Positions 27,236 to 37,186 are shown, counted from the stretch's first letter. The stretch: 64,000 nucleotides of DNA from Legionella sp. (GCA_002786165.1 PEQK01000009.1:1-64000); one strand, 5' to 3'. Translations and numbers: made by a program. Notes: generated by a model from the sequence alone, not told the origin.

Positions 27236-27969
27236 AAGGGATCCTCCTGAAACCAAATTAATGTAGCTATTCTACCGGTTTGTGGCTCACGACGATAGGA
27301 GTAAAATTGAGAATTTGATTCAAAAGTACATGCAGCAGAAGGGTAAACAGCAGTAACGCCTAGAGCTGCAAAGATCAAAGTCGCCATGTGAGACAAATCA
27401 GCATACCACTGTTGGTCAATCCGATGAAACGCTTGATGAGCGAAAGGATAGCGCATTGAAAAATTATCCAGCACTTCTGCTCCTGTTTCATAGCAACGGC
27501 CACAAATAGCGGGACCAATCCAAGCAAGACAGTCGCTCATGTTTGCTTGCATCAACGCTGTGGTGTTATCCAGAATGCCGGCAGCCAATCCTCGCCATCC
27601 GGCGTGAATAGCTGCAATTTCATTGCCCTGTTGATCACACATCACTATAGGTAAGCAATCAGCGGTCATGACGACTAAGACTTGATCTCTTTGCCGTGTG
27701 ATAGCTGCATCGGCATCTCGGCTCACATCTGGTGTATCCACCACCACACATCGGGTGCTATGGGTTTGATGTAACCAGATCGGTTCATTAGGGAGGGACA
27801 ATGAGTGATGTAAGTGGGCGCGATTGGCTGCCACATGTTGGGCATTATCACCAACGTGATTGGCCAAATTAAAGGCCGCATATCCCGTTTGGCTGACTCC
27901 TTGCGTGCGTTGAGTGGTCAGTGCTCGAACAGAGCTAGGGGCTGGCCATTGCGCTTCTAAACACTTCAT
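27232..27969 (-). CDS. pgeF: YfiH/PgeF-type multicopper-oxidase-like purine nucleoside enzyme
   Basis: A 245-residue protein of the YfiH (DUF152) family. Members contain a metal site and have been linked to purine nucleoside cleavage and to peptidoglycan editing. The conserved pieces are HQTHSTRCV, TADCLPIV with the metal-binding Cys, and IHAGWRGLAAGI with its His. It overlaps rluD by four bases, the same neighbour as in E. coli, so the order is ancestral. Confidence 0.92.
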   Translation of the reverse strand: MKCLEAQWPAPSSVRALTTQRTQGVSQTGYAAFNLANHVGDNAQHVAANRAHLHHSLSLPNEPIWLHQTHSTRCVVVDTPDVSRDADAAITRQRDQVLVVMTADCLPIVMCDQQGNEIAAIHAGWRGLAAGILDNTTALMQANMSDCLAWIGPAICGRCYETGAEVLDNFSMRYPFAHQAFHRIDQQWYADLSHMATLIFAALGVTAVYPSAACTFESNSQFYSYRREPQTGRIATLIWFQEDPL

Positions 27970-28919
27970 AGCGTGATGTCCTGATCAAGAAAAGCCAATA
28001 GAGTTTGGAAATCATAAGGGATAGGCGCTTCAAAGGTCAATGCTGTATCCAAGATAGGATGTTTGAAGCTTAAGGTATGAGCATGTAAGGCTTGGCGAGG
28101 GAATGTGGTCAATGTTTGACGTAAATCTGCACTCATGCCTGCTTTTAAACTATTGCGATTATGATAAAGCGGGTCACCAACAATAGGATGCTTGATATGA
28201 GCCATATGAACGCGAATTTGATGGGTACGCCCAGTATGGAGTGCGACATTTAACAAACTAACGAATTGATATTGTTTACGTACGGTAAAATGTGTAATAG
28301 CAGGTTTTCCCTGATCCATCACGGCCATTTTTAAGCGGTTATGTGGGTCTCGGCCATATCCAGTGCTGATGGTTTTGCCTGCAATCACATGGCCATAAAC
28401 CAATGCCAAATATTGGCGTTGAATCTCGCGTGCTTGCATTTGGCGAACCAAATTGGTATGCGCTTCTAAAGTTTTCGCAACCACCATGATTCCGGACGTG
28501 TCTTTATCCAAACGATGCACAATGCCAGCTCTTGGGACATTTTGTATGGGTTCATGGTGATGGAGCAATGCGTTGAGCAGGGTGCCATTGGGGTTGCCAG
28601 CACCAGGATGTACAATCAATCCAGGTGCTTTATTGATGACTAAGACATCGTCATCCTCGAATAGAATATCTAGAGGCAAATTTTCGGGTTGATGGTGAGA
28701 AGGTGTTGTATCTTGGCGAATGGTTAAGATAATTTCTTCGCCACCCCATACTTTATCATTGGGTTTATACACGTTTTGATTGACTGTGACCAATCCCTCT
28801 TTGAGCCACATGCAAAGCTTTGAGCGAGACCATTCCGGAAATAATTGCGCCAGAACACGATCAATTCTTTGACCTGTGTAGTCTGGCGAAACAATGACTG
28901 TTATAGGGTGAGCAGTCAT
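27966..28919 (-). CDS. rluD: 23S rRNA pseudouridine synthase RluD
   Basis: A 317-residue pseudouridine synthase that modifies helix 69 of 23S rRNA (positions 1911, 1915, 1917 in E. coli). An N-terminal S4 domain (GQRIDRVLAQLFPEWSRSKLCMWLKEG) precedes the catalytic RluA-type domain. The catalytic Asp lies in GIVHRLDKDTSGIMVVAKT, with HTGRTHQIRVHMA further on. It differs from the second RluA-type gene at 40431, which is closer to RluC. The pgeF start lies within its end, and miaB ends just before it. Confidence 0.93.
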   Translation of the reverse strand: MTAHPITVIVSPDYTGQRIDRVLAQLFPEWSRSKLCMWLKEGLVTVNQNVYKPNDKVWGGEEIILTIRQDTTPSHHQPENLPLDILFEDDDVLVINKAPGLIVHPGAGNPNGTLLNALLHHHEPIQNVPRAGIVHRLDKDTSGIMVVAKTLEAHTNLVRQMQAREIQRQYLALVYGHVIAGKTISTGYGRDPHNRLKMAVMDQGKPAITHFTVRKQYQFVSLLNVALHTGRTHQIRVHMAHIKHPIVGDPLYHNRNSLKAGMSADLRQTLTTFPRQALHAHTLSFKHPILDTALTFEAPIPYDFQTLLAFLDQDITL

Positions 28920-28920
28920 G

Positions 28921-30252
28921 TCAAAGACTTACCGTACTTAAATGACCTCTTAACGAATTAGGTTGTGCATCGGTGATATCGATATTTACAAATTGTCCAA
29001 TCAAATCTTGGGGGCCCTCAAAATTGACCACACGATTACATTCAGTTCGACCTGCCAATTGGGTATCTGATTTTTTAGAAACACCTGTGACCAAAATCCG
29101 TTGCGTGGTATCAATTAAAGCACGACTATAACGTGCTGATTGAATGCCTAAACGTTCTTGGAGAATCTTCAGCCGTTGTTTTTTAACCTCCATTGGCGTG
29201 GGATCGGGTAAATTTGCGGCTGGTGTTCCAGGTCGTGGACTAAAAATAAAACTAAACGACATGTCAAAACCGATCTCATGAACCAGATCCATAGTGTCTT
29301 GAAAATCTTGATCTGTTTCGCCAGGAAACCCAACAATAATATCGGTCGACAAGCGAATGTCAGGTCGTACTTTACGAAGTTTACGAATTTTAGATTTGAA
29401 CTCAAGTGCCGTATAACCTCGTTTCATCAAAGCCAAAATACGATCAGAGCCAGATTGTACGGGCAAATGCAGATGATTGGCTAAAATAGGAACTTCAGCA
29501 AAAGCCGAAATCAAATTATCAGAAAAAGCCAAAGGATGAGATGTGGTGAAGCGAATGCGACCCAAGCCATCAATGGCCGATAAATATTGAATGAGTAACG
29601 CCAAATCAGCAATATCACCAGATGCCATTTTACCGCGATAATCATTAACGTTTTGACCTAACAAATTAATTTCACGTACCCCTTGGCTAGCCAGTTGATA
29701 GCACTCGGCCAATACATCGTCAAAAGGACGACTGATTTCTTCACCACGGGTATAAGGAACAACACAATAACTACAATATTTACTACATCCTTCCATAATA
29801 GATACGAATGCAATCGGGCCTTCAGCGCGGGGCGCTGGAAGATGATCAAATTTTTCAATTTCAGGAAAACTAATATCAACCACGGGTTTACGTTTGTCTA
29901 ACCGTTCGTCCAGCATAGCCGGCAAACGATGTAGTGTTTGGGGACCAAAAATAAGATCCACGTAGGGTGCGCGTTTGAGGATATCCCCACCTTCTTGACT
30001 TGCAACACAGCCGCCTACGCCAATGATGACGTGTGGGTTCGCTTTTTTATAATCACGCCATTGACCCAGTTGAGAAAACACTTTTTCTTGAGCTTTGTCA
30101 CGAATAGAACAGGTATTCAACAAGATCATATCCGCATCTTCAAGAACATCTGTGGTTTCTAAACCATGAGACTTTGCCAAAACATCCCCCATTTTGGAAG
30201 AATCATAGACATTCATCTGGCAACCATTGGTTTTTATGTATAATTTTTTCAT
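28921..30252 (-). CDS. miaB: tRNA methylthiotransferase MiaB
   Basis: A 443-residue radical SAM enzyme that adds the 2-methylthio group to i6A37 in tRNAs reading UNN codons. The N-terminal UPF0004 domain binds an extra cluster ([32 protein letters not shown]). The radical-SAM cysteines lie in [21 protein letters not shown]-terminal TRAM domain ends the protein. Length and motifs match E. coli MiaB. It is followed at once by rluD, making a run of RNA-modification genes. Confidence 0.97.
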   Translation of the reverse strand: MKKLYIKTNGCQMNVYDSSKMGDVLAKSHGLETTDVLEDADMILLNTCSIRDKAQEKVFSQLGQWRDYKKANPHVIIGVGGCVASQEGGDILKRAPYVDLIFGPQTLHRLPAMLDERLDKRKPVVDISFPEIEKFDHLPAPRAEGPIAFVSIMEGCSKYCSYCVVPYTRGEEISRPFDDVLAECYQLASQGVREINLLGQNVNDYRGKMASGDIADLALLIQYLSAIDGLGRIRFTTSHPLAFSDNLISAFAEVPILANHLHLPVQSGSDRILALMKRGYTALEFKSKIRKLRKVRPDIRLSTDIIVGFPGETDQDFQDTMDLVHEIGFDMSFSFIFSPRPGTPAANLPDPTPMEVKKQRLKILQERLGIQSARYSRALIDTTQRILVTGVSKKSDTQLAGRTECNRVVNFEGPQDLIGQFVNIDITDAQPNSLRGHLSTVSL

Positions 30253-30262
30253 ATCAGTACTC

Positions 30263-31549
30263 TTATTTCACTGCGGCTTTGCAATGAGTTTCATGAATAA
30301 AAGGGAGCAACATTACTGCAATGAGCATGCCAATAGGCAACACAGCCAAAGCAGTATGATAATTTTCTACCGTATAAATACGTACATTGTGTTCCATTTG
30401 TCCGGACCACAAACTATCAAGAATGAACCCAACGGCTGGTTGCACAATGGCGATCCCGACCATGTTCATCATATTCATGAAGCTCAATGCAGTAGCGACA
30501 TATTTTTGATTGCATAGTTCTTTGGCCAAGGCAAAGGCTGGTAAAAATCCAGCAGAAAAAATACCAAAAGCAAACAACAAGATTTGCATCACTATCTTAT
30601 TTTGAATGGGGCAAAGAATGAATAAACTACTGGTGATCAATGCGCCAATCCCACCAATATAGAGAGGCGGTTTGCGTAAGCCAATTTTATTGGAAAAAAT
30701 ACCCCACAGAGGTCCAGCCAAAGCCCAGCCAAATAAAATTAAGGAAATATAATTTGCTGCGACCGCTTTAGGCAAATGCATGCTCAGCATCAAAAACGGG
30801 ACGCCCCATAATCCACAAATAACCGGAGTAGCTGTGTAGATCAATCCGCCATAAAATGCGACCAACCATAGTTGCTTGTTACGCAATAAAATAAGCAATC
30901 GTTGGCCAATCGAACCTTCTTCTTTGGTGTCTTCTGATGCTGTTTGGTACACATGAGTACCATGATCTTTGGTGAATGTAAAAATCAATAAAGCCACAAT
31001 GAGGCCAATGCAGCCCATGATAAGCATGCTATGACGCCAACCGTAATGATCAATCAATACGGCCAGTGGGGCTTCTCCAAAAATGGCACCCAACATGCCT
31101 AAAGTCACCATCATGCCGGTTAAAAATGCAAAACGATTGGCTGGAAACCAATTAGAGGCCAATTTTAACGTACCAACAACTGCAAAAGCGGAGCCAAAGC
31201 CGATCATCAGACGGGCTATACACGCCATAAAAAAGTTTTCGGTTAGACCAAAAGCAATTGTGCTGATGGCACAAATAGTTGTAGCGATGGTCAATAAACG
31301 ACGTGGTCCGAAATAATCGGTCATAAGGCCACAAGGAAGCTGCATGCCGGCATAGGAATAAAAATAAATACCCGATAAAATACCTAATGTATGGCTGGTC
31401 ACAGAAAAATCGCGCATCAACTCACTACTCATCACACTAGGTGAGACTTGTAATAAACATTCATAAAAGTAAAAAAGACAGCCTAAACCCCAGATCAACC
31501 ATGGCTTAAAGTCGCGTTTTGTTTTTCCAGAGTGATGCGATCTTGACAT
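30263..31549 (-). CDS. MFS transporter
   Basis: A 428-residue protein with 12 predicted membrane helices in two six-helix halves. Family motif A appears as [13 protein letters not shown] after helix 2, and again in altered form as [11 protein letters not shown] in the second half. The N-terminal [25 protein letters not shown] resembles the many Legionella and Coxiella carriers related to the Pht nutrient transporters. The substrate cannot be read from the sequence. It ends 10 bases before miaB and may be the first gene of that operon. Confidence 0.85.
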   Translation of the reverse strand: MSRSHHSGKTKRDFKPWLIWGLGCLFYFYECLLQVSPSVMSSELMRDFSVTSHTLGILSGIYFYSYAGMQLPCGLMTDYFGPRRLLTIATTICAISTIAFGLTENFFMACIARLMIGFGSAFAVVGTLKLASNWFPANRFAFLTGMMVTLGMLGAIFGEAPLAVLIDHYGWRHSMLIMGCIGLIVALLIFTFTKDHGTHVYQTASEDTKEEGSIGQRLLILLRNKQLWLVAFYGGLIYTATPVICGLWGVPFLMLSMHLPKAVAANYISLILFGWALAGPLWGIFSNKIGLRKPPLYIGGIGALITSSLFILCPIQNKIVMQILLFAFGIFSAGFLPAFALAKELCNQKYVATALSFMNMMNMVGIAIVQPAVGFILDSLWSGQMEHNVRIYTVENYHTALAVLPIGMLIAVMLLPFIHETHCKAAVK

Positions 31550-31696
31550 CTTTAACTAGCTCCTGAGCACGATGTGCGAAATAAATTTTTAAAAAAGTAA
31601 AATGCTATCAGCTTGACCAGTAATTGTCTATATTTTATCATCTCAGCTCATAAAAAACTTTGGAAAAATGACTGATACTATCTCTACGTATTAGCG

Positions 31697-32220
31697 CTTG
31701 TCCGAGGTATCCATCTTTTGGGATCATAAATTCAGATTCCGCGCATAAAGCGCGGAACGTAGGAGTATGTGCATGGAGCACAGACCACCCATCCCTACTA
31801 CCACGGCTTGTCCGCGGTATCCATCTTTTGGGATCATAGATTCAGATTCCGCGCATAAAGCGCGGAACGTAGGAGTAGGGGCATGGAGTACAGACCACCC
31901 ATCCCCTACATACCGCGGCTTGTCCGCGGTATCCATCTTTTGGGAGCATAGATTCAGATTCCGCGCATAAAGCGCGGAACGTAGGAGTAGGGGCATGGAT
32001 CACAGACCACCCATCCCTACATACCGCGGCTTGTCCGAGGTATCCATCTTTTGGGATCATAGATTCAGATTCCGCACATAAAGCGCGGAACGTAGGAGTA
32101 GGGGCATGGAGTACAGACCACCCATCCCCTACATACCGCGGCTTGTCCGCGGTATCCATCTTTATGGGATCATAGATTCAGATTCCGCGCATAAAGCGCG
32201 GAACGTAGGGGCTTGGAGTA
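31697..32220. repeat. 111-bp tandem array built of two alternating hairpins (about 4.8 units)
   Basis: Units start at 31697, 31807, 31919, 32030 and 32142 (periods 110, 112, 111 and 112); the last is truncated. Each carries hairpin H1 (TTCCGCGC, loop ATAAA, GCGCGGAA; 8 bp), and unit junctions form hairpin H2 (ATACCGCGG, loop CTTGT, CCGCGGTAT; 9 bp). Some units have single mismatches in a stem. Periods that are not constant multiples of three rule out a repeat protein. A single diverged, inverted H1 lies at 32791-32819. The stretch 31550-31696 before the array holds only the MFS promoter region. Confidence 0.9.
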
Positions 32221-32236
32221 GGTAGCATGGCATGTT

Positions 32237-32773
32237 TTAATTTTCTTCGTTGTCAACTCTTCTTAACAACACGTACATAGCACCTGCTCCACCATGTTTG
32301 GGTAATGCACTGTGAAAAGCAAGGACATCTGGAATTTGTCTCAACCAATGATTGATCAGGTTTTTTAGCACAGGTGCTTCACCAAATCGACCTCCTTTCC
32401 CATGAATGATCAAAACCCAGCGATGTTGGTTGTTTAAATGATACGCCAAAAAGTGGTTTAAGCGATCTTTGGCCTCATCAGGTCTGAGTCCATGAAGATC
32501 AAGCTTGGCAGTCCAAGCTAATTGTCCTGATTTAAGAATTTGAGTTTGTTTGGGACTAATGCCATGCCGATGATATTTTAAAATACTGTCGGATTGCACG
32601 GGATCAGCATAATAATCTGATAAATCATAGTCTTTGGGTTTGATCGGTTCTCTATGCTGCAATTTGGATTTCAATGGAATAGCAGGAGGTGTTTTTTGAT
32701 CCAAAGGCGTAACGTCTCGCATCATATCGCGAAATAAAGCCCGGTCTTCTGGCGAAATTGGATATTTTGTCAT
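32237..32773 (-). CDS. smrB: Smr-domain protein SmrB
   Basis: A 178-residue protein with a basic, proline-containing N-terminal tail and a C-terminal Smr domain: LDLHGLRPDEAKDRL, then IIHGKGGRFG and HGGAGAMYVLLRR. In E. coli SmrB is a nuclease that cuts mRNA at collided ribosomes, and it lies divergently next to prmB exactly as here, which supports the name. AGAGGTGA precedes ATG 32773; a GTG nine bases upstream is less likely. Confidence 0.85.
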   Translation of the reverse strand: MTKYPISPEDRALFRDMMRDVTPLDQKTPPAIPLKSKLQHREPIKPKDYDLSDYYADPVQSDSILKYHRHGISPKQTQILKSGQLAWTAKLDLHGLRPDEAKDRLNHFLAYHLNNQHRWVLIIHGKGGRFGEAPVLKNLINHWLRQIPDVLAFHSALPKHGGAGAMYVLLRRVDNEEN

Positions 32774-32790
32774 AGATCTCACCTCTTGTT

Positions 32791-32878
32791 CCTACGTTCC
32801 GCGCTTTGTGCGCCGAATCCTGTTTCGATCTTGGGCAAGATCGTATAGATGCCGTGCATGGAGCATGGCACGTAGGTA
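32791..32878. repeat. Diverged inverted copy of array hairpin plus a second hairpin
   Basis: CCTACGTTCCGCGCTTTGTG (32791-32810) is the inverted form of the H1 flank of the 31.7-kb array. A separate hairpin TGCCGTGC, loop ATGGA, GCATGGCA follows at about 32853-32873 and is nearly the same as the one at 38198-38218. Both sit in the divergent smrB/prmB promoter region. Confidence 0.55.
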
Positions 32879-32982
32879 AAGTATTCAAATGAGATACCTT
32901 TACCTTGAATAAGTACGCTTTAAATTGTGACCCAAGGCAGTATAGCATATAATCTTATTCTTTCGATTTTCAAGGTGACTTT

Positions 32983-33888
32983 ATGTCTTTTACCTCAGAC
33001 GGCAAAGAACTGATTAGTATTATAGATGTGATTCGTTATGGCATCTCTCAGGCCTGTTCTGCGCCGTTATATTATGGTCATGGTACAGATAATGCAATGG
33101 ACGATATATATGCTTTGGTCTTCGAAACTTTGCATCTGCCTTGGGACATCGACAAGCAATTTTTACAAAGTCGTTTGACCGAAGTCGAAAAGAAATTACT
33201 TCTGGAACGGTTGGAGCAAAGAGTGGTGCACCATGTTCCTGTGCCCTATTTGACCCATAAAGCTTATTTTTGTGAGATGAGTTTTTATGTGGATGAACGT
33301 GTATTGATTCCTCGTTCACCTATTGCAGAGTTAATTCGACATCAATTTTCACCGTGGATTGAAGCAGAACAAGTGTCGAGTATTTTGGATATGTGTACGG
33401 GAAGTGGCTGTATTGCAATTGCGTGTTGTGAAGCATTTCCTGGTGCAACGGTAGACGCTGTGGATATATCAAAAGATGCTTTGGCTGTAGCTGCTATCAA
33501 TCAAGAGCGGCATCAAGTGACAGAGCAATTGACCTTGATACAATCAGATGGTTTTGATCAAGTTCCGGCGCACTTGTATGATATCATCGTGAGTAATCCG
33601 CCCTATGTGTCTCGTGATGCGATGTTGACGCTGCCTGCGGAGTATCACCATGAGCCTAAATTGGCTTTAGAAGCGGATGACGCAGGTTTGGCGTTTGTGC
33701 GACGTATGTTGCAGCAAGCTGCTCAATATTTGACTGAAAATGGCATTTTGATACTTGAAGTTGGTTTGAGTGAAGACGCCTTGGTAGCAGCTTATCCCGA
33801 AGTCCCTTTTGTTTGGTTGGACTTTGAACATGGCGGCGAAGGTGTTTTTATGTTAACCGCACAAAATTTACGTGATATTCGTATTTGA
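32983..33888 (+). CDS. prmB: Ribosomal protein L3 glutamine methyltransferase PrmB
   Basis: A 301-residue SAM-dependent N5-glutamine methyltransferase. The helical N-terminal domain recognises the target. The catalytic domain has ILDMCTGSGCIAIACC (SAM loop) and the signature IVSNPPYV that holds the target glutamine. PrmB modifies L3, whereas PrmC modifies release factors; the divergent smrB neighbour and the R(S)PIAELI block point to PrmB. AAGGTGAC lies 4 bases before the ATG. asd follows after 9 bases. Confidence 0.93.
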   Translation: MSFTSDGKELISIIDVIRYGISQACSAPLYYGHGTDNAMDDIYALVFETLHLPWDIDKQFLQSRLTEVEKKLLLERLEQRVVHHVPVPYLTHKAYFCEMSFYVDERVLIPRSPIAELIRHQFSPWIEAEQVSSILDMCTGSGCIAIACCEAFPGATVDAVDISKDALAVAAINQERHQVTEQLTLIQSDGFDQVPAHLYDIIVSNPPYVSRDAMLTLPAEYHHEPKLALEADDAGLAFVRRMLQQAAQYLTENGILILEVGLSEDALVAAYPEVPFVWLDFEHGGEGVFMLTAQNLRDIRI

Positions 33889-33897
33889 AGGAAAAAA

Positions 33898-34914
33898 ATG
33901 ACAAAACTTTATAATGTAGCTGTTGTGGGTGCGACTGGTGCTGTTGGCGAAGCGATGTTGGCTGGGTTGATAGAAAGAAAGTTTCCAGTTGACACTGTAT
34001 ATGCTATTGCCTCAGAACGTTCGGTAGGTAAGACCATTGACTTTGGTCGCGATACTTTAGATGTATTAGATATAGCAACATTCGACTTTACGGATGTTGA
34101 TTTGGCATTGTTTTCTGCTGGCAATGAAGTGTCTAAACAATATGCGCCTATTGCAGCGGCTCATGGTTGTGTAGTGATCGATAACAGTTCTTGTTTTCGT
34201 TATGACGCAGATATCCCTTTGGTCATTCCAGAAGTCAATCCAGAATGCATCGCCGATTATACTCGCCAAGGTATTATTGCAAATCCCAATTGTTCGACGA
34301 TTCAACTGTTGGTTGCTTTAAAACCATTACATGATGCGGTTGGTATCACACGTATCAATGTTGCGACTTATCAATCTGTATCAGGTACAGGCAAAGAAGC
34401 TATTTCAGAGTTGATCAACCAACTAGGACAGCTGCTCAATGGTCGTCCTGTCAAACCCAGCGTTTATCCTCAGCAAATTGCCTTTAATGTGTTGCCACAT
34501 ATTGATGCGTTTCAAGACAATGGCTATACCAGAGAAGAAATGAAAATGGTTTGGGAAACCCAGAAAATTTTGGGTGATGATACGATTCTGGTCAATCCAA
34601 CTGCGGTACGTGTTCCGGTGTTGTATGGTCACTCAGAGGCCATTCATGTGGAATTTAAATCACCACTGACTGCCGCTGAAGCGAAAAAACTTCTGAAAAA
34701 AGCACCCGGAGTTGTGGTGGTTGATGACAAAAATAAATACCCAACTGTTATTTCTCACGCCACAGGCCATGATGAGGTGTTTGTTGGGCGTATTCGCCAA
34801 GATATTTCTCATCCAAATGGATTGGATTTGTGGGTCGTGGCAGATAATGTCCGCAAAGGGGCAGCGACCAATGCTATTCAAATTGCAGAGCTCTTATGTC
34901 GTGACTATTTGTAA
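33898..34914 (+). CDS. asd: Aspartate-semialdehyde dehydrogenase
   Basis: A 338-residue enzyme reducing aspartyl phosphate to the semialdehyde, the branch point to lysine, diaminopimelate, threonine and methionine. The NADP-binding VVGATGAVGEAMLAGL opens the protein. The catalytic Cys is in NPNCSTIQLLVALKPL. YQSVSGTGKEAI and the His in GHSEAIHVEF complete the active site. It belongs to the class usually called Asd2/UsgA-like, about 30 residues shorter than E. coli Asd. AAGGA precedes the ATG. Confidence 0.96.
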   Translation: MTKLYNVAVVGATGAVGEAMLAGLIERKFPVDTVYAIASERSVGKTIDFGRDTLDVLDIATFDFTDVDLALFSAGNEVSKQYAPIAAAHGCVVIDNSSCFRYDADIPLVIPEVNPECIADYTRQGIIANPNCSTIQLLVALKPLHDAVGITRINVATYQSVSGTGKEAISELINQLGQLLNGRPVKPSVYPQQIAFNVLPHIDAFQDNGYTREEMKMVWETQKILGDDTILVNPTAVRVPVLYGHSEAIHVEFKSPLTAAEAKKLLKKAPGVVVVDDKNKYPTVISHATGHDEVFVGRIRQDISHPNGLDLWVVADNVRKGAATNAIQIAELLCRDYL

Positions 34915-34934
34915 GTAAGATGTATACTTAAGGT

Positions 34935-35675
34935 ATGAAAAAGAACCACATAGCGATTATTACCGACATGAAAACCCTAGCATGGGCTTTACCCATGCCA
35001 GTCTGGCCGTCTCTAAGATTAGGTAGCAAACCTCTTTGCCAAACTTATACTTTATCGAATCAAAGCAACTCCGCTATCACGATCACCGGGCTTGGTTTCG
35101 AGCCCGGGCGTGACCCGCGCGTAGGATTTGTAGGCGGTACCTGCCATATTGGATTGACTTTGGCGCCTCAAGCCTCTTGCACTATTGATATTCAAGTTAA
35201 TCCTAGTGCTTTAGGCGTAGGCAAACATAATTTGATGATTCAGCATTCTGGACAATCTTCGCCTTTGTGGACTGAGATTCTTTTCAGTGTGGTGGCGCAT
35301 GGCGAGACCAGAATAACCAGAGTTGGTTATTTATCAGATGATACGAAGTTTATGGATCGGCAACGACGTCTGATGGAACAAGATGGCCATCGGCATTATG
35401 CCAAAGTACATGCGCGCTCCCATCCAGATGCGGAACAATCGATCCAACAAAACATAGCGAAAGAAGGCGAGTTGCAAAATAATATTTTGCAAAATCCTTG
35501 GTTAAACAGTCAGCGATTTGATGGTATTGACCCCAATTTAAACCCCGAACCTCCTTTAAACACCGAAGCCCGTCGTGAATTCGATAACGAGCGACGTGAG
35601 CAAGAAATGGAAAAACAGTTACGCTTAGGTAATATGCCGAAGATGTCCTCTGCTCCAAAACCGCAAGGTTTTTAA
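34935..35675 (+). CDS. Hypothetical protein with Ig-like (HYDIN/choice-of-anchor D type) domain
   Basis: A 246-residue protein. Residues about 30-120 look like one immunoglobulin-like beta-sandwich of the HYDIN/ASH kind: NQSNSAITITGLGFEP, then GGTCHIGLTLAPQASCTIDIQVNPS and GKHNLMIQHSG. The rest is charged and disordered, with Gln and Glu clusters. No convincing signal peptide is seen, although ATG 34968 gives a somewhat hydrophobic N-terminus. It lies between asd and an ankyrin protein and could be secreted. I do not know its function. Confidence 0.55.
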   Translation: MKKNHIAIITDMKTLAWALPMPVWPSLRLGSKPLCQTYTLSNQSNSAITITGLGFEPGRDPRVGFVGGTCHIGLTLAPQASCTIDIQVNPSALGVGKHNLMIQHSGQSSPLWTEILFSVVAHGETRITRVGYLSDDTKFMDRQRRLMEQDGHRHYAKVHARSHPDAEQSIQQNIAKEGELQNNILQNPWLNSQRFDGIDPNLNPEPPLNTEARREFDNERREQEMEKQLRLGNMPKMSSAPKPQGF

Positions 35676-35684
35676 GACATTCTG

Positions 35685-35724
35685 TCGCCCCATAGGGGAG
35701 AAGATGTTCAAAGAGCAGATGAGC
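35685..35724. repeat. Dispersed palindromic repeat, copy 2 (diverged)
   Basis: TCGCCCCATAGGGGAGAAG followed by ATGTTCAAAGAGCAGATGAG. It keeps the order of the copies at 17248 and 48386 with several substitutions. It lies just after a stop codon, as do two other copies. Confidence 0.55.
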
Positions 35725-35770
35725 CTTCAACCGCATAGATCTAATCGTATTTTTTACGGAGCCCAAATTC

Positions 35771-37186
35771 ATGACCATAGCCAATGACATCATCTCTTGT
35801 CGCATGCCAGATTTTGATTATTATCTGCGTGAAGGCGCCTCCTTAGATGATATTGATGAATATGGGTTCACGCCATTGATTGAGGCAGCCATTACTCGCC
35901 AAACTACTATCGCTAAATTGTTATTAGATCGCGGTGTTGACGTCAACAAACCTGATGTCACTGGACGTACTGCATTGCATTGGGCTGTGGACAATGCTGA
36001 TATAGAGCTGATTCGTTTGTTGTTGGTCAAAGGTGCTAATCCGAATGCTTATACTCGATCGGGTTTATCGGTGCTCGTGTATCCCATTTTACGTTCACAA
36101 TCTGACATCAAACATCTGTTGTATCAATATCAAGCCAAACTAGATTTTGCGCTTGATTTCATTTATGCCAAATTACTGGGTCATCGCTTTGAATTAACGG
36201 GTGATGTTGATATCGTGACCGCGGAAGGGGAATTTATTGAATTAGATTATGAGGGATTTATTTTAGAGTTTACGGTTGCCGTGGTGAAAGATTCTTTACG
36301 GCGCTTTACCAGTAGCTATTCTACACGGCATTTACGCCATCTATTTCCTTTTGTGCACGTCATGATGGATGGATTTGCAGTGGCAGATGAATTGCTTCAA
36401 TTACAGCATCATGCTGCACTGACCAACCAACATCATCAACGCATTCAACAACTCGCACAATCGCCGTTATTGATTTTGCCCGCTGCTAGCCAGGGTCATG
36501 CTTTATGTTTCGTTCGTTATAAAGACTGGTGGGCTAAGATAGATCGAGGTGAAAATAGTTTGCAAGAAGGCAGTGTGAATATTTATAGGATGTCCCATCC
36601 AAAAGCAGTAACCTTGAATTTTATTTTGGATTTTTTATATAAAAAACAAAGTAGACGTTATTTTCATCAAGACATTAATACCATTTTAGGCTTAGTTCCT
36701 GTGTTGCAATTACCGATTCCCTCTCAAATTGTAGGAAATTGTTCTTGGGCCAATGTACAAGCCGTGATTCCCGTTGCGCATGCTTTGCAAACTTTACAAT
36801 CTGTAGAATCATTTCAATCTGAAGCGTCTCTTAAACTATATGAGACTTGGATAGAATGGGACAAAGATCGAGCTTTAGACGAATGCATCCAGCGCTTTTA
36901 TGCGGCCCAGTCAGCACGTAAAGCCAGTTTTGCAGCGATGTTAGGCGCGGTGTTGTTTCAAGTATGTGATGAAAAGGATACCTTACATTTGGCACGCGCA
37001 GAGAAGATCTTAGCTATTTTAACCTTGCCTGAGTATTCTTATATACTGCAAAGCTATTTAGATATTTACTGTGTGAAGCGTTTGACGGTTAAAGGCAATA
37101 ACTTATTAAAACTACTGGATAATTGTGGTGTCAATCCTAATGTTGGAGTGAATCCAATTGCTACAGGGTTGAAGAGACAGGAGTAA
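35771..37186 (+). CDS. Ankyrin protein with possible permuted cysteine-protease-like domain (AnkH-like)
   Basis: A 471-residue protein. Residues 25-120 hold three ankyrin repeats (YGFTPLIEAAITRQTTIAKLLLDRG, TGRTALHWAVDNADIELIRLLLVKG). The remainder is a globular domain with a papain-like set in permuted order: H243 in GHALCFVRY, D258 in WWAKIDRG, then Q319 and C324 in QIVGNCSWANV. Legionella AnkH/LegA3, a core effector of similar length, is described as ankyrin repeats plus a cysteine-protease-like domain, so an orthologue is plausible; I cannot verify it here. There is no signal peptide, as expected for a Dot/Icm substrate. It is downstream of asd. Confidence 0.7.
   Translation: MTIANDIISCRMPDFDYYLREGASLDDIDEYGFTPLIEAAITRQTTIAKLLLDRGVDVNKPDVTGRTALHWAVDNADIELIRLLLVKGANPNAYTRSGLSVLVYPILRSQSDIKHLLYQYQAKLDFALDFIYAKLLGHRFELTGDVDIVTAEGEFIELDYEGFILEFTVAVVKDSLRRFTSSYSTRHLRHLFPFVHVMMDGFAVADELLQLQHHAALTNQHHQRIQQLAQSPLLILPAASQGHALCFVRYKDWWAKIDRGENSLQEGSVNIYRMSHPKAVTLNFILDFLYKKQSRRYFHQDINTILGLVPVLQLPIPSQIVGNCSWANVQAVIPVAHALQTLQSVESFQSEASLKLYETWIEWDKDRALDECIQRFYAAQSARKASFAAMLGAVLFQVCDEKDTLHLARAEKILAILTLPEYSYILQSYLDIYCVKRLTVKGNNLLKLLDNCGVNPNVGVNPIATGLKRQE

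Noticed and set aside
31724..32159. Open frames across the tandem array that look like repeat proteins of 90-105 aa
   Set aside because: Unit lengths of 110, 112, 111 and 112 shift the frame between units, frames are open on both strands, and the sequence is dominated by hairpins, so these are by-products of the DNA repeat.
31697..32220. Array considered as a CRISPR locus
   Set aside because: Whole 111-bp units are repeated without unique spacers, and no cas genes are near.
35350..35805. 151-aa frame antisense to the HYDIN-like gene
   Set aside because: Shadow of a real gene; the composition is that of reverse-read coding sequence, and it spans a dispersed repeat.
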